This document shows positions 52,332 through 61,498 of a stretch of DNA of 64,000 nt, one piece after another. The notes beneath the pieces were generated by a model, which was not told the origin of the DNA, ran no database searches, and worked only from the letters and a program-made list of their open reading frames with translations. Source of the stretch: Clostridia bacterium (lineage in GTDB: Bacteria; Bacillota; Clostridia; Monoglobales; Monoglobaceae); the NCBI GenBank assembly GCA_017397725.1, contig JAFQIA010000003.1:1-64000 (forward strand), written 5' to 3'. Numbering within the stretch: the stretch's first letter is position 1; each line of letters begins with the position of its first letter. Both the position numbers and the translations under genes were made by a program.

Positions 52332-52729
52332 AGTTCTTCGCCGCTTTGGGCAATCACTTCAGCATCTACCTCCACTGCCAAATCAGCCCCGCAATAAGGA
52401 CAAACTGCGTCATCCTTACCACATTCCCGATGGCAAACAGGGCAGGTAATCTGCTGCTTCAAGTTCTTCTCTTTCCGCTTTAATGCTTCAATCTTGGCAA
52501 GCTTTGCCTCAATGATCTCGCATTTCATCGAAACTTCTTCAGGAAGTTCATCCCGACGCATGAGTGCATAGACATTTTTTCCGATTTCGGTATACAGCTT
52601 CTTGATGTCGCTGTTTAAGTCGTATACCTCATACTTAATCTTAGAAATCTCTACCAACTCTCCTGATTTCTGACCTACCTTTTGTGCAACATCTGCGGCT
52701 GTCTTTTTTACCTGATCCAAAAAATCCAT
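52328..52729 (-). CDS. Zinc-ribbon coiled-coil protein
   Basis: Predicted 133-residue protein. An N-terminal helical, probably coiled part (about residues 1-90, KKTAADVAQKVGQKSGELV) precedes a zinc ribbon with ITCPVCHRECGKDDAVCPYCGADL, whose two CxxC pairs bind zinc. Such proteins are common in Firmicutes and unassigned. It overlaps the CobK-like gene by 4 bases, so the two are translated together. Confidence 0.78.
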   Translation of the reverse strand: MDFLDQVKKTAADVAQKVGQKSGELVEISKIKYEVYDLNSDIKKLYTEIGKNVYALMRRDELPEEVSMKCEIIEAKLAKIEALKRKEKNLKQQITCPVCHRECGKDDAVCPYCGADLAVEVDAEVIAQSGEEL

Positions 52730-52750
52730 GATACATACCTCCAGAAATAA

Positions 52751-53848
52751 TTATACATTGAAACGGAATAAAATAATATCCCCATCTTTTACAACATATT
52801 CTTTGCCCTCAGACCGAACCAGACCCTTTTCCTTGGCGGCAACCATCGAGCCGCAATCCATCAGGTCATCATAGGCAACCACCTCAGCACGGATGAATCC
52901 TCGCTCAAAGTCGGTGTGAATCTTACCCGCCGCCTGCGGTGCTTTGGTTCCCTTGGTGATGGTCCACGCCCGAACCTCCGGCTTGCCGGCGGTCAGATAG
53001 CTGATCAGTCCCAAAAGCTCATAGCTGGCTTTAATCAGCTTGTCAAGACCGGATTCTGCCACACCAAGTTCATCCAAAAACATCTGCTTTTCCTCTTTAT
53101 CAAGGGCAGAAATTTCTTCTTCAATTCTTGCAGAAATCACCATGACCCCGGATTTTTCCTCCTTGGCAAAGGCACGGATTTTCTCTACCATAGGGTTGTT
53201 GGTTTCTGCATCGCTGTATTCATCCTCTGCCACATTTGCCGCATAGATGACCGGTTTTAAGGTGAGCAATGCCACATCCTGAAGCATCTCCAATTCCTCG
53301 TCGGTCATATCCATACTCCGTGCAGTCTTGCCGCTTTCTAAAAGCTCGTGCAGGCGTTCATAAAAATCAAGCTGACTCTGGAATTTTTTATCCCCGCCCT
53401 TTAACGCCTTTTTGGTTCGGTCAATCCGTCGGTCCAGAATCTCCAAGTCAGAGAGAATCAGTTCCAGATTGATGGTTTCAATATCCCGAATGGGGTCTAC
53501 CGAACCTTCCACATGCACAATGTTGGGATCCTCAAAGGCACGCACCACGTGAACAATGGCATCCACCTCACGGATGTTGGACAGGAACTTGTTGCCAAGC
53601 CCCTCGCCCTTGCTGGCGCCCTTAACCAGACCTGCAATATCCACAAATTCAATGGTTGCATAGGTCACCTTGTCCGGTTGGTGCATTTTGACCAGTTCGT
53701 CAATTCTTGTATCGGGCACCAGAACGGTGCCTACATTCGGCTCAATGGTACAGAACGGATAGTTTGCCGATTCTGCCCCCGCCTGTGTAATCGCATTAAA
53801 TAAGGTACTCTTTCCTACATTAGGAAGTCCCACGATGCCAAGTTTCAT
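52751..53848 (-). CDS. ychF: Redox-regulated ATPase YchF
   Basis: Predicted 365-residue Obg-family NTPase that prefers [21 protein letters not shown] (G1), [19 protein letters not shown] (G3), the NVAEDE loop that stands for the usual NKxD, and a C-terminal TGS domain with [31 protein letters not shown] are all seen. It associates with ribosomes. The ATG at 53848 is chosen by length and by AAGGAG upstream. Confidence 0.96.
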   Translation of the reverse strand: MKLGIVGLPNVGKSTLFNAITQAGAESANYPFCTIEPNVGTVLVPDTRIDELVKMHQPDKVTYATIEFVDIAGLVKGASKGEGLGNKFLSNIREVDAIVHVVRAFEDPNIVHVEGSVDPIRDIETINLELILSDLEILDRRIDRTKKALKGGDKKFQSQLDFYERLHELLESGKTARSMDMTDEELEMLQDVALLTLKPVIYAANVAEDEYSDAETNNPMVEKIRAFAKEEKSGVMVISARIEEEISALDKEEKQMFLDELGVAESGLDKLIKASYELLGLISYLTAGKPEVRAWTITKGTKAPQAAGKIHTDFERGFIRAEVVAYDDLMDCGSMVAAKEKGLVRSEGKEYVVKDGDIILFRFNV

Positions 53849-53891
53849 CTTATGTTCCATCTCCTTATATTTCAAGTGTTTTTAAACTGGC

Positions 53892-53911
53892 TTGACACCA
53901 ATTTGACACCA
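53892..53911. repeat. Direct repeat TTGACACCA in the ychF leader
   Basis: TTGACACCA occurs at 53892-53900 and 53903-53911, an 11-base period, about one helical turn. It lies in the transcribed leader of ychF. It could be an operator or a chance repeat. Confidence 0.5.
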
Positions 53912-53947
53912 TTTAAGTTGGAATTTTCACAAATTTACATACAAAAT

Positions 53948-53976
53948 AGTATATCACAATATGTAATAATAGTCAA
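53948..53976 (-). promoter_or_regulatory. Promoter of ychF
   Basis: Minus strand TTGACT (53976-53971), 17-base spacer, TATACT (53953-53948), giving a leader of about 90 bases. Confidence 0.78.
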
Positions 53977-53991
53977 TTATTCTCTTACTTT

Positions 53992-54756
53992 TTATTCAAC
54001 TATCGCAATAATCTGTGTAATAAACTTGCTTTTATCCTTATGTTGCGGCGGTCCTTCAAGGTAAATGTTACGGAACACACCTGTCAGCTTCAGGTTGTTT
54101 TCTTCCGCATAGGTAATCAGTCTTTTTCGCGCTTCGGAAATTTCCTCATAAGCGCCGTGATGGAAGAACGAAATAGCTTTAAGTTCGGGAATAACACTTA
54201 CATATTCTCCCTTGCTTCCTTGTTGTACGGCAACACAATATGAAATACTTTGAGGGTTATCCGCATTATACTCGGTAAAATACATTCGCCTTGTTGTATC
54301 GGTTCCGTGTAGTCTCATGGCTTCAAGTGCCGTATCTCTTAAAAGGTTGGTCTTGTCGGCAACAGAAGTTGAGTTATACACTCGGCAGTAGATAGTTTGC
54401 GGCTCAATCGTGATTTCTTTGATAACACTCCCTTTTTTCTGTGTTCTTTTTTCCAGTTTTTCTATGGTGAGGTTAAGCTCATCACGCATTTTTTTTAGTC
54501 GGTTTATAATTGGCTCTAAATCGGTTGAATCGTTAAAGTATTCCCGTATCTCATCAAGAGAAAGTCCCAGGTTTTGAAAAACACGGATTGTATGGATTTG
54601 AGTAAAGGTGTCAATGGTGTAATATCGGTTACTCGTAGTGCCGTCTTTTTTATCAGGCTTTATAAGACCTTTTGCTTCATAATTCAGTAAAATTTTTCTT
54701 GTTATTCCAACAGCTTTTACAATTTCGCCTATGGAAAACAAATTTTTATTATTCAT
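53992..54756 (-). CDS. MerR-family regulator with GyrI-like effector domain
   Basis: Predicted 254-residue regulator. The N-terminal MerR helix-turn-helix and wing are seen in FSIGEIVKAVGITRKILLNYEAKGLI and NRYYTIDTFTQIHTIRVFQNLGLSLDEI; a coiled dimer helix spans about residues 80-110; the C-terminal 150 residues resemble the GyrI/BmrR effector-binding fold (ISFFHHGAYEEI). It should bind small molecules and twist a promoter with a long spacer. The ATG at 54756 has GGAG 8 bases upstream. It is divergent from the SLH surface-protein gene, whose promoter has a MerR-type layout. Confidence 0.88.
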   Translation of the reverse strand: MNNKNLFSIGEIVKAVGITRKILLNYEAKGLIKPDKKDGTTSNRYYTIDTFTQIHTIRVFQNLGLSLDEIREYFNDSTDLEPIINRLKKMRDELNLTIEKLEKRTQKKGSVIKEITIEPQTIYCRVYNSTSVADKTNLLRDTALEAMRLHGTDTTRRMYFTEYNADNPQSISYCVAVQQGSKGEYVSVIPELKAISFFHHGAYEEISEARKRLITYAEENNLKLTGVFRNIYLEGPPQHKDKSKFITQIIAIVE

Positions 54757-54820
54757 AAACACTTCTCCATTTCAAGCACAAAAACTTCTTGGGAATTTTT
54801 GAAAAATTTTCAAAAAACCA

Positions 54821-54851
54821 TTGCATCGCCCATCGATGTACGGTGTATGAT
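54821..54851 (+). promoter_or_regulatory. MerR-type promoter (19-bp spacer) of the SLH gene
   Basis: TTGCAT (54821-54826), a 19-base spacer and TATGAT (54846-54851). A perfect dyad CATCG-CCCAT-CGATG (54824-54838) lies within the -35/spacer. The long spacer with internal dyad is the hallmark of promoters activated by MerR-family proteins. Confidence 0.7.
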
Positions 54852-54852
54852 T

Positions 54853-54881
54853 AGCATAACATGCAGTAACAAAAAAATCAA
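54853..54881 (-). promoter_or_regulatory. Promoter of the merR-type gene
   Basis: Minus strand TTGATT (54881-54876), 17-base spacer, TATGCT (54858-54853). Its start region overlaps the divergent promoter and dyad, so the regulator probably controls itself too. Confidence 0.65.
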
Positions 54882-54916
54882 GCTGTATTAAGAAAATAAT
54901 GAAAGAAGGTATTAAA

Positions 54917-57900
54917 GTGAGAAGATTATTAAGTGTGATACTGGTCCTTGCAATGCTGATGACCATTGCATCGCCATCGGTAATGGCAGCTTCAACCAAG
55001 GCTGCAAAAATCAGTCAGACCGGCACTGAATATGATACCGTGTCAGCGGCTCTTGCTGCTGCCGGGAGCGGTCAGACGGTCGTTTTGATGGCAAACTGTG
55101 GTGAAAGTTTAACCATTCCAGCGGGTGTAACATTGTCCGCAGGCGACTATACGGTAAGCGGAATCGTTACCAATGATGGTACTATCGAAAGCGGTGAGTT
55201 TACTCATACCGATGGTTATCCGGCTGATGTCATCAACAGAGGAACGATTTCCAATGGTACGTACCGCGGCAGGGTAGAGAATACAGGGAATATCAGCAGT
55301 GGTTTATTTAAAGAAACCGTAGATAACAACGCAAACGGTGTTATCTCGGGTATTGCTATCTTTGAAAGTGGTGTTATGAATGATGGCGGCACTATCAGTG
55401 GCGGCATATTCAATGGTTATGTCCAAAACGACTGCTACAGCAGAGTTGCGAGTCTTATTAATGGCGGCACCTTCAAAAGTCATGTTGAAAACGGCCCGAA
55501 CGGAACTATCGCAAGGGGCGAATTCACCTACACAGACAGCGGAATGGCTCCCGTTATCAACTATGGTATTATTGCAGGCGGTATTTATCAAGGCAATGTT
55601 GAATGTATGGTTGATTCTGAAATTGTAGGCGGTACCTTTAATGATATTGTTGAATTTTACGGCGGAACGATTTCCGGCGGAACCTATGAATTGATGGTGT
55701 TTGTAGACGCGACATCTTCTGTAATCGTGACAGCAGGCACATTTAACAGTAGAATTGTATACGAGGGAGGTGCTCTTGACTTTTCCGGTGTAAATCCTGA
55801 TACGTTCTCTGTTATTGTACAGAGCAACTATTATAGCTTGGAGGGAAGCAGCTCCGTTCCTATTGGCAGTGATGTCAGCGGACGTTACAGTATTAAATTG
55901 CACCCGGAACAGGCAGCATACAGAGACGGCGCAGAGGTGAGCAATATAAACATAAGCAATCACTCTGTAACTACCATTGGTAAGCGTGTTGGTCCAACCA
56001 CTTTCACTGTATCTTTTGCAGCTAATGGCGGTACAGGTACTATGGCAAATGCGACGAATTTATCCGGTGATTATACATTGCCTGCTTGCGGATTTACTGC
56101 TCCTGCAGGCAAACGGTTCAAAACTTGGAGTGTCGGCGGCAGTGAAAAAGCAGTCGGCGCAACCATCACTGTAACCGCCAATACAACCGTAACAGCAGTT
56201 TGGGAAGATATTCCTGCCCCAACAACTTATACAGTCACATTTGATGCAAACGGTCATGGCACTGCTCCTGATGCTATCAATGATGTGGCAGATGGAAGTA
56301 AGATTACAGCACCCTCTGCACCGACTGCTAATGGTTATACTTTTGGCGGTTGGTACAAGGAATCAGAATGCCAAAACGAGTGGAACTTCGCTACCGACAC
56401 AGTAACCGAATCCATCACTCTGTACGCAAAGTGGACAGAAGCCAGTCAACCTGTTATATATAAAAACTACCACATTCTTTCGGATGATTTGACTCATATC
56501 CAAACAGTTCTTGACGGTGTTGCAAATGTTACCAAGGATTCACAGACAGGTGTTGTAACAATCAAGTTTACCGAAGATATTTACGGACGAATCTGGATTG
56601 GTGAAGATAATTTTAATGATATGTTAGGAGAATTTGTTATTGATCTCGGTGGCAAGACCATCGACCCGGGCACTAAGGAAGAGGCAATCTGTTTTGATAA
56701 CAATTTTGAAGGCAATGCCACCATCACCGGCGAAGGCGTACTGAAACGCGGCGAAAACAACATCATATATTGCTGGCATCATGACAATGTCTGCTTTGAT
56801 GTTGCGGAAGGTAAGGACTATTTCTCTCTCAAAGCAGGGAATACTGATCTCTATGAGGTAAAGAACACCGAGGCTAAAAATTTCAGTCGTTGGGATGTTC
56901 CCTCCTTGGCAGAAGAGCTTACGCTTACTCAGGGAAACTTTGAACTCTACACCGTTACATTTGATGCAAACGGCGGTACCGTTACTCCGGCAAATGCCAC
57001 CACAGATGCAAACGGTAAATTGACAATACTGCCTACACCTACAAGAAGCGGTAGCTACGCATTTAACGGTTGGTACACAGCTTCCAGCGGCGGCACACAG
57101 ATAACGGTTGACAAGGTTTATACAGAAAACACCACCATCTATGCACAGTGGACATACACCGGCGGCGGTGGCGGTGGTGGCGGAACAACACGCTATACCG
57201 TTAAATTCAACACAGACGGCGGAAGCAAGGTAGCAAATGCTACCGTTATCAGAAATAGAAAAGCAACCGAACCCAAAGCCCCTGAAAAGGAAGGCTACAC
57301 CTTTATGGGATGGTTTACCGATAGTGCGCTTACAGAAGCGTATGACTTTGATAGCAAAGTAACAAAGAGCATCACTCTCTATGCAAAATGGGAAAAGGTT
57401 GACGATGATAACGTAGCGGAGGATACCGACACCCATACTTGTCCGTCAAAAGCATTTGATGACTTGGACGTAAACCTTTGGTATCATTCAGATACAGACT
57501 ATGTTCTTGCAAACGGACTTATGAATGGTACAGGAGAAACCGCATTTGCACCGAACAGCAATCTTACCCGTGCAATGCTTGTAACCATCCTTTACAGAAA
57601 CGAAGGTGAGCCTGCTACTAACAGAAGCATACCTTTTGCCGATATAGATATGGGTGCCTATTACGCAAGCGCAGTTATATGGGCATCGCAGAACGGCATC
57701 GCAAAGGGTATTACAGATACAGAATTTGCGCCTGATAACAATATCACGCGTGAACAGATTGCGGCAATGATATTCAGATACGCACAGTATAAGGGTATGG
57801 ATGCTGTGACATTGGAAGAAAATCTCCACTTTGATGACAGCAAAGAGATTTCTGAGTTTGCTGTTTCAGCGATGAATTGGGCAGTCGGTCAGGGTCTTAT

Positions 57901-57997
57901 GAAGGGCAGAACCGCACATACACTCAACCCCAAAGATCATGCTACCAGAGCAGAAATCGCAGCAATCCTTCACAGATTTATAGAAGCGGATAAATAA
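54917..57997 (+). CDS. SLH-anchored surface protein with InlB-type B-repeats
   Basis: Predicted 1026-residue secreted protein. Signal peptide (about residues 1-25, ending VMAAS); a Gly/Asn-rich beta-helix-like region of short NGGTF/GGTI-type repeats (about 50-330); Listeria-Bacteroides (InlB B) repeats at roughly 357-425, 432-505, 680-755 and 765-835, each ending in Tyr-Ala-Lys-Trp-like motifs; a poly-Gly spacer (about 757); and three C-terminal SLH domains (about 845-1026) that bind pyruvylated wall polymer. The layout suits a surface adhesin. The GTG at 54917 is chosen: GAAGG lies 7 bases upstream and gives a clean signal peptide; the ATG at 54899 lacks a site. Confidence 0.9.
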   Translation: MRRLLSVILVLAMLMTIASPSVMAASTKAAKISQTGTEYDTVSAALAAAGSGQTVVLMANCGESLTIPAGVTLSAGDYTVSGIVTNDGTIESGEFTHTDGYPADVINRGTISNGTYRGRVENTGNISSGLFKETVDNNANGVISGIAIFESGVMNDGGTISGGIFNGYVQNDCYSRVASLINGGTFKSHVENGPNGTIARGEFTYTDSGMAPVINYGIIAGGIYQGNVECMVDSEIVGGTFNDIVEFYGGTISGGTYELMVFVDATSSVIVTAGTFNSRIVYEGGALDFSGVNPDTFSVIVQSNYYSLEGSSSVPIGSDVSGRYSIKLHPEQAAYRDGAEVSNINISNHSVTTIGKRVGPTTFTVSFAANGGTGTMANATNLSGDYTLPACGFTAPAGKRFKTWSVGGSEKAVGATITVTANTTVTAVWEDIPAPTTYTVTFDANGHGTAPDAINDVADGSKITAPSAPTANGYTFGGWYKESECQNEWNFATDTVTESITLYAKWTEASQPVIYKNYHILSDDLTHIQTVLDGVANVTKDSQTGVVTIKFTEDIYGRIWIGEDNFNDMLGEFVIDLGGKTIDPGTKEEAICFDNNFEGNATITGEGVLKRGENNIIYCWHHDNVCFDVAEGKDYFSLKAGNTDLYEVKNTEAKNFSRWDVPSLAEELTLTQGNFELYTVTFDANGGTVTPANATTDANGKLTILPTPTRSGSYAFNGWYTASSGGTQITVDKVYTENTTIYAQWTYTGGGGGGGGTTRYTVKFNTDGGSKVANATVIRNRKATEPKAPEKEGYTFMGWFTDSALTEAYDFDSKVTKSITLYAKWEKVDDDNVAEDTDTHTCPSKAFDDLDVNLWYHSDTDYVLANGLMNGTGETAFAPNSNLTRAMLVTILYRNEGEPATNRSIPFADIDMGAYYASAVIWASQNGIAKGITDTEFAPDNNITREQIAAMIFRYAQYKGMDAVTLEENLHFDDSKEISEFAVSAMNWAVGQGLMKGRTAHTLNPKDHATRAEIAAILHRFIEADK

Positions 57998-58005
57998 GTA
58001 TTACA

Positions 58006-58048
58006 AAAAGATATCACCGCTCCTCAGGGAGCAGGTGGTATCTTTTTT
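58006..58048. terminator. Terminator after the SLH gene
   Basis: A 13-bp outer stem (58006-58018 with 58034-58046, one G-T) and an inner GCTCC/GGAGC stem, followed by T-runs on both strands. It separates this gene from the convergent FAD-dehydrogenase gene. Confidence 0.85.
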
Positions 58049-58081
58049 CATTTCATACAATCGTATACTATGTTTGGATTT

Positions 58082-59650
58082 TTAATGTTCAGCTAAAACC
58101 TGAAGGGCACAACGGATTCCGTCTACCGCGGCACTGACAATTCCGCCCGCATAGCCTGCGCCCTCACCGGCGGGGTAAAGTCCCGCAATTCCCACGCTCT
58201 GCAAATCATTTCCTCTCAGCAACCGTACAGGGGCAGAGGTGCGCATCTCCACACCGGTAAGCACTCCGTCACCGGTGGCAAAGCCTTTGATTTTCCGTTC
58301 AAAGTTGTTCAATCCCTCTTTCAGGGTTTGGGTTACAAACTCCGGTAGACAATCCTTCAGCTCCGCAAAGCTCCAGTTTCCGGTAAAGCTGGGAATGACC
58401 TCCCCCAACGCCGTAGAGGGAACATCCTTAAGGAAATCCCGAATCAACTGGACGGGTGCACTGCCATCCCCGCCGCCGCATTGGTATGCCAATGCCTCAT
58501 AATGTCGCTGAAACTCCATGCCCGCAAGAGGGTCATCACTCAAAAAATCCTCCGGACGTACCGAAACCACCAACGCACTGTTGGCGTTTTCGCCATCCCG
58601 CAAATAATTGCTCATTCCATTGACCACTAGACAGCCATCTTCGGACGAGGCATTGACCACCTGTCCCCCCGGACACATACAAAAGGAGTAGCAGCTGCGG
58701 GTTTCTCCATTATACACCAACCGATAATCCGCCGGCGGAAGTTGGTCTGCCGCATCGCCGTACTGGGAGGTACCAATCATCCGTTGTTGATGTTCTGCCC
58801 GCACCCCCACCGCAAAGGCCTTGGGTTCCATGGGGATTCCTGCTTTCTCGAGCATTCGGTAGGTATCCCGACTGCTGTGCCCAATGGCAAGAATCAAACA
58901 ATCGCAAGGCAATGTTTCGGTATGGTTAATCTCAATTTGTTGGAGCTTTCCATCCTGATAGGAAATCCCAGTCAGGCAGGTGTCAAACCGAATTTCCCCG
59001 CCCAGTTTCAAAATTTCCTGCCGCATGGAGGCAATCACGCCCCGAAGCTTGTCCGTCCCGATATGGGGCTTGGCACGATAGAGAAGATCCTCCGGTCCTC
59101 CGTGCGCCACAAAGGTGCTCAGCACATACCGCTGCCGGATATCGCTGATACGGGTGTTCAGCTTACCATCCGAAAAGGTTCCGGCACCACCCTCGCCAAA
59201 CTGGATGTTGGAGTTGGGGTTTAATTTTCCGCCATTCCAGAATGTTTCTACCGTTTTGGCACGTTGTTCCACCGGTTCGCCCCGCTCAATCACCAAGGGG
59301 GGATTTCCGGATTTGGCAAGCACATAAGCGGCAAACAAACCGCAAGGGCCCATCCCTACAATCACGGGACGGGTTTGCAATTTTCTTTGGGGAATGGACA
59401 GGCTCTCCCCTGCATCTTCAGGTAGTTCCGCAATCACCTTCCCATCGCAAGGGGTGTCGTCCGGCACCGTTGCCCCCACCGAATAGACATAATGAATCTT
59501 ATCCTTTTTCCGTGCATCGATGGACTGCTTATAAATCCAAAAATCGGTTGCCTTAATACAACGGAGCCGCACAATTTCTTGTGCGGCTTTAATTACATCT
59601 TGTTGGGTATGCCGAAGTGGCATGGAAATTGCATGAATTACAATCTTCAT
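58082..59650 (-). CDS. FAD-dependent dehydrogenase (COG2509 type)
   Basis: Predicted 522-residue flavoprotein. The dinucleotide loop is VIVGMGPCGLFAAYVLAKSG with a following LVIERGEPVEQRAK; NSNIQFGEGGAGTFSDGKLNTR, LILAIGHSSRDTY and GLYPAGEGAGYAGGIVSAAVDG mark the uncharacterised FAD-dehydrogenase group. About 90 N-terminal residues form a small separate domain. Substrate unknown. It follows cdaR by 14 bases, a common clostridial order. Confidence 0.88.
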   Translation of the reverse strand: MKIVIHAISMPLRHTQQDVIKAAQEIVRLRCIKATDFWIYKQSIDARKKDKIHYVYSVGATVPDDTPCDGKVIAELPEDAGESLSIPQRKLQTRPVIVGMGPCGLFAAYVLAKSGNPPLVIERGEPVEQRAKTVETFWNGGKLNPNSNIQFGEGGAGTFSDGKLNTRISDIRQRYVLSTFVAHGGPEDLLYRAKPHIGTDKLRGVIASMRQEILKLGGEIRFDTCLTGISYQDGKLQQIEINHTETLPCDCLILAIGHSSRDTYRMLEKAGIPMEPKAFAVGVRAEHQQRMIGTSQYGDAADQLPPADYRLVYNGETRSCYSFCMCPGGQVVNASSEDGCLVVNGMSNYLRDGENANSALVVSVRPEDFLSDDPLAGMEFQRHYEALAYQCGGGDGSAPVQLIRDFLKDVPSTALGEVIPSFTGNWSFAELKDCLPEFVTQTLKEGLNNFERKIKGFATGDGVLTGVEMRTSAPVRLLRGNDLQSVGIAGLYPAGEGAGYAGGIVSAAVDGIRCALQVLAEH

Positions 59651-59664
59651 CAAATCACCCGTTT

Positions 59665-60615
59665 CTATTTTCCGTTATCTTTTTTGGACAGGGTTACTTC
59701 TACCTCCGAAATATCCTGAAGCACCTTAACCCCTTCCGGAATCACCAGCTTGACCTTGGTCTTTTGGTTGCTGGTCAGCTTTTCCATAGAAATCCATTCG
59801 GTCTTGATTTCCTCCACCTTGGAGGTAATCTGTTCATCGCCATAAATCTGAACCTTTTGGATATTCAGTTTATAATCGCCCTCCTGCATTTCTTCAGGGA
59901 ATACCGGTGAGATGGGAACCTGTTTCAGCTTGACGACCTTACAATGGAGTACAGTCTGGCTGATATTGGTGCGAATCCTGCTCAAAATGGCGTCAATGGA
60001 AACGATTTCTTTGTCCTCGGTGTCATAGAACCGAATGGGCAAGGTTTCATCAATATCCACATCCGCGCCCTGATAATTCAAAAGAACAACCGCACGGCCA
60101 ATCTTGCCTACCACCGATTTGGGGCCGGTAACCGTTACGGTTTTATCCTCAATCCGCATAGGCCCTGCCATATAATCAGTCGCAAGAGAACCCTCGGTCT
60201 GGATTTCAATATCGATGGTTTTTTGTACGGTGGGTTCTACCTTCACATCCACGGTATAAGGGTCCTGAGAGGTAATGCCAAAATTTTCAAAAGGAACAAC
60301 CACATCTACCGGAATGGCTGTGACCCCTTCCTGATTGATGTAGGAAATATCCGCTTTGGCAATGATGGATTTCATATTGTTCCGTGCCATCCGTTTTCGG
60401 CTTCCGCTGACCTTAACAGAGATCTCGGTATCCGACTCACTGACCACACTCAAGCCTCTGGCATTTAACTGTTCTGCGCCAATAAATTCAATGGGCAGGT
60501 CCCGAACAGTCACTTCCTGGGCAGGGTCAAGAATGAGAAAGATATACAGCCAAATCACAATGGCAATCCCAACGGACAGCACTTTCAGCCAACGGTCTTC
60601 CAGTAATCGTTTCAC
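59665..60615 (-). CDS. cdaR: CdaR, YbbR-domain regulator of diadenylate cyclase
   Basis: Predicted 316-residue protein with one N-terminal membrane segment (about residues 12-33) and an extracellular row of YbbR beta domains (VTVRDLPIEFIGAEQLN, TVTGPKSVVGKI, VQIYGDEQITSKV). CdaR binds and tunes the cyclase CdaA. It overlaps cdaA by 4 bases. Confidence 0.93.
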   Translation of the reverse strand: MKRLLEDRWLKVLSVGIAIVIWLYIFLILDPAQEVTVRDLPIEFIGAEQLNARGLSVVSESDTEISVKVSGSRKRMARNNMKSIIAKADISYINQEGVTAIPVDVVVPFENFGITSQDPYTVDVKVEPTVQKTIDIEIQTEGSLATDYMAGPMRIEDKTVTVTGPKSVVGKIGRAVVLLNYQGADVDIDETLPIRFYDTEDKEIVSIDAILSRIRTNISQTVLHCKVVKLKQVPISPVFPEEMQEGDYKLNIQKVQIYGDEQITSKVEEIKTEWISMEKLTSNQKTKVKLVIPEGVKVLQDISEVEVTLSKKDNGK

Positions 60616-61475
60616 TCATTCTTCCCCCTTTTTACAATATTTCTCCAATCAAATTTCTCGGAGCCGTTCTTGGTCAAAATAGAGGAGCTTAAAAGGTCAA
60701 TGACCTGTTCCCTGAGGGATTCTTCTTCATAACCGGTTTTGAGCACGCCCCGATATGCCACCGAGATGTTTCCGGTTTCTTCAGATACAATAATCACCAC
60801 TGCGTCTGATTCTTCTGAAATCCCGATTCCCGCACGGTGACGGGTTCCCAAAGCCTGACGAATGTTGGGGTTTTGAGAAAGAGGCAGAACACACGCCGCA
60901 AGGGCAATCTTTCCATCCCGAATCACAACCGCTCCGTCATGAAGAGGCGTGTTGGGAACAAAGATGTTCTCCAAAAGCTCACTGGTCGGTTCTGCATCCA
61001 CCGTGATACCCGCGCTGATCATATGAGAAATGTTATCCTCATTTTCAATCACAATCAGGGCACCTACACGGTTGTTGGACATTGCCTGTGCACCATGAGC
61101 AATCTTGCGAATCATCTGCAGAACATTCTCGTCAAACTCACCTTTGGAGTTAAACCACTTGCCCATAGAACTCCGTCCCACATGTTCCAGAAGCCGACGA
61201 AGCTCCGGCTGGAATACAATCAGCCACGCAATCAATCCAAGCTGCAATACATTGCTCAAAATATAGTGCAGGGTATTCAGGTTGGCAAAGGAGCTCACCT
61301 GAGTCACAACCACCAAAAGGACAAGACCCTTGATGAGCTGCATGGTCTTGGTATCACGTACAAACTTTAATGCCTTGTAAACCAGATAGGAAACCGCCAG
61401 AATATCAATCAAGTCTGTAATCCGCAATACTGCCAGTTGATTTATAAAAGAATGTACAAAATTTGTCCACCACAT
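60612..61475 (-). CDS. cdaA: Diadenylate cyclase CdaA
   Basis: Predicted 287-residue membrane enzyme making c-di-AMP from two ATP. Three N-terminal membrane segments (to about residue 85) precede a DAC domain with the catalytic NTPLHDGAVVIRDGKI and GTRHRAGIGISEESDAV motifs. c-di-AMP controls potassium and osmotic balance. The ATG at 61475 is chosen: GGAGGTG lies 9 bases upstream and the start clears proS. Confidence 0.96.
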   Translation of the reverse strand: MWWTNFVHSFINQLAVLRITDLIDILAVSYLVYKALKFVRDTKTMQLIKGLVLLVVVTQVSSFANLNTLHYILSNVLQLGLIAWLIVFQPELRRLLEHVGRSSMGKWFNSKGEFDENVLQMIRKIAHGAQAMSNNRVGALIVIENEDNISHMISAGITVDAEPTSELLENIFVPNTPLHDGAVVIRDGKIALAACVLPLSQNPNIRQALGTRHRAGIGISEESDAVVIIVSEETGNISVAYRGVLKTGYEEESLREQVIDLLSSSILTKNGSEKFDWRNIVKRGKNE

Positions 61476-61498
61476 TCTGTCGGTCACCTCCAAAAATT

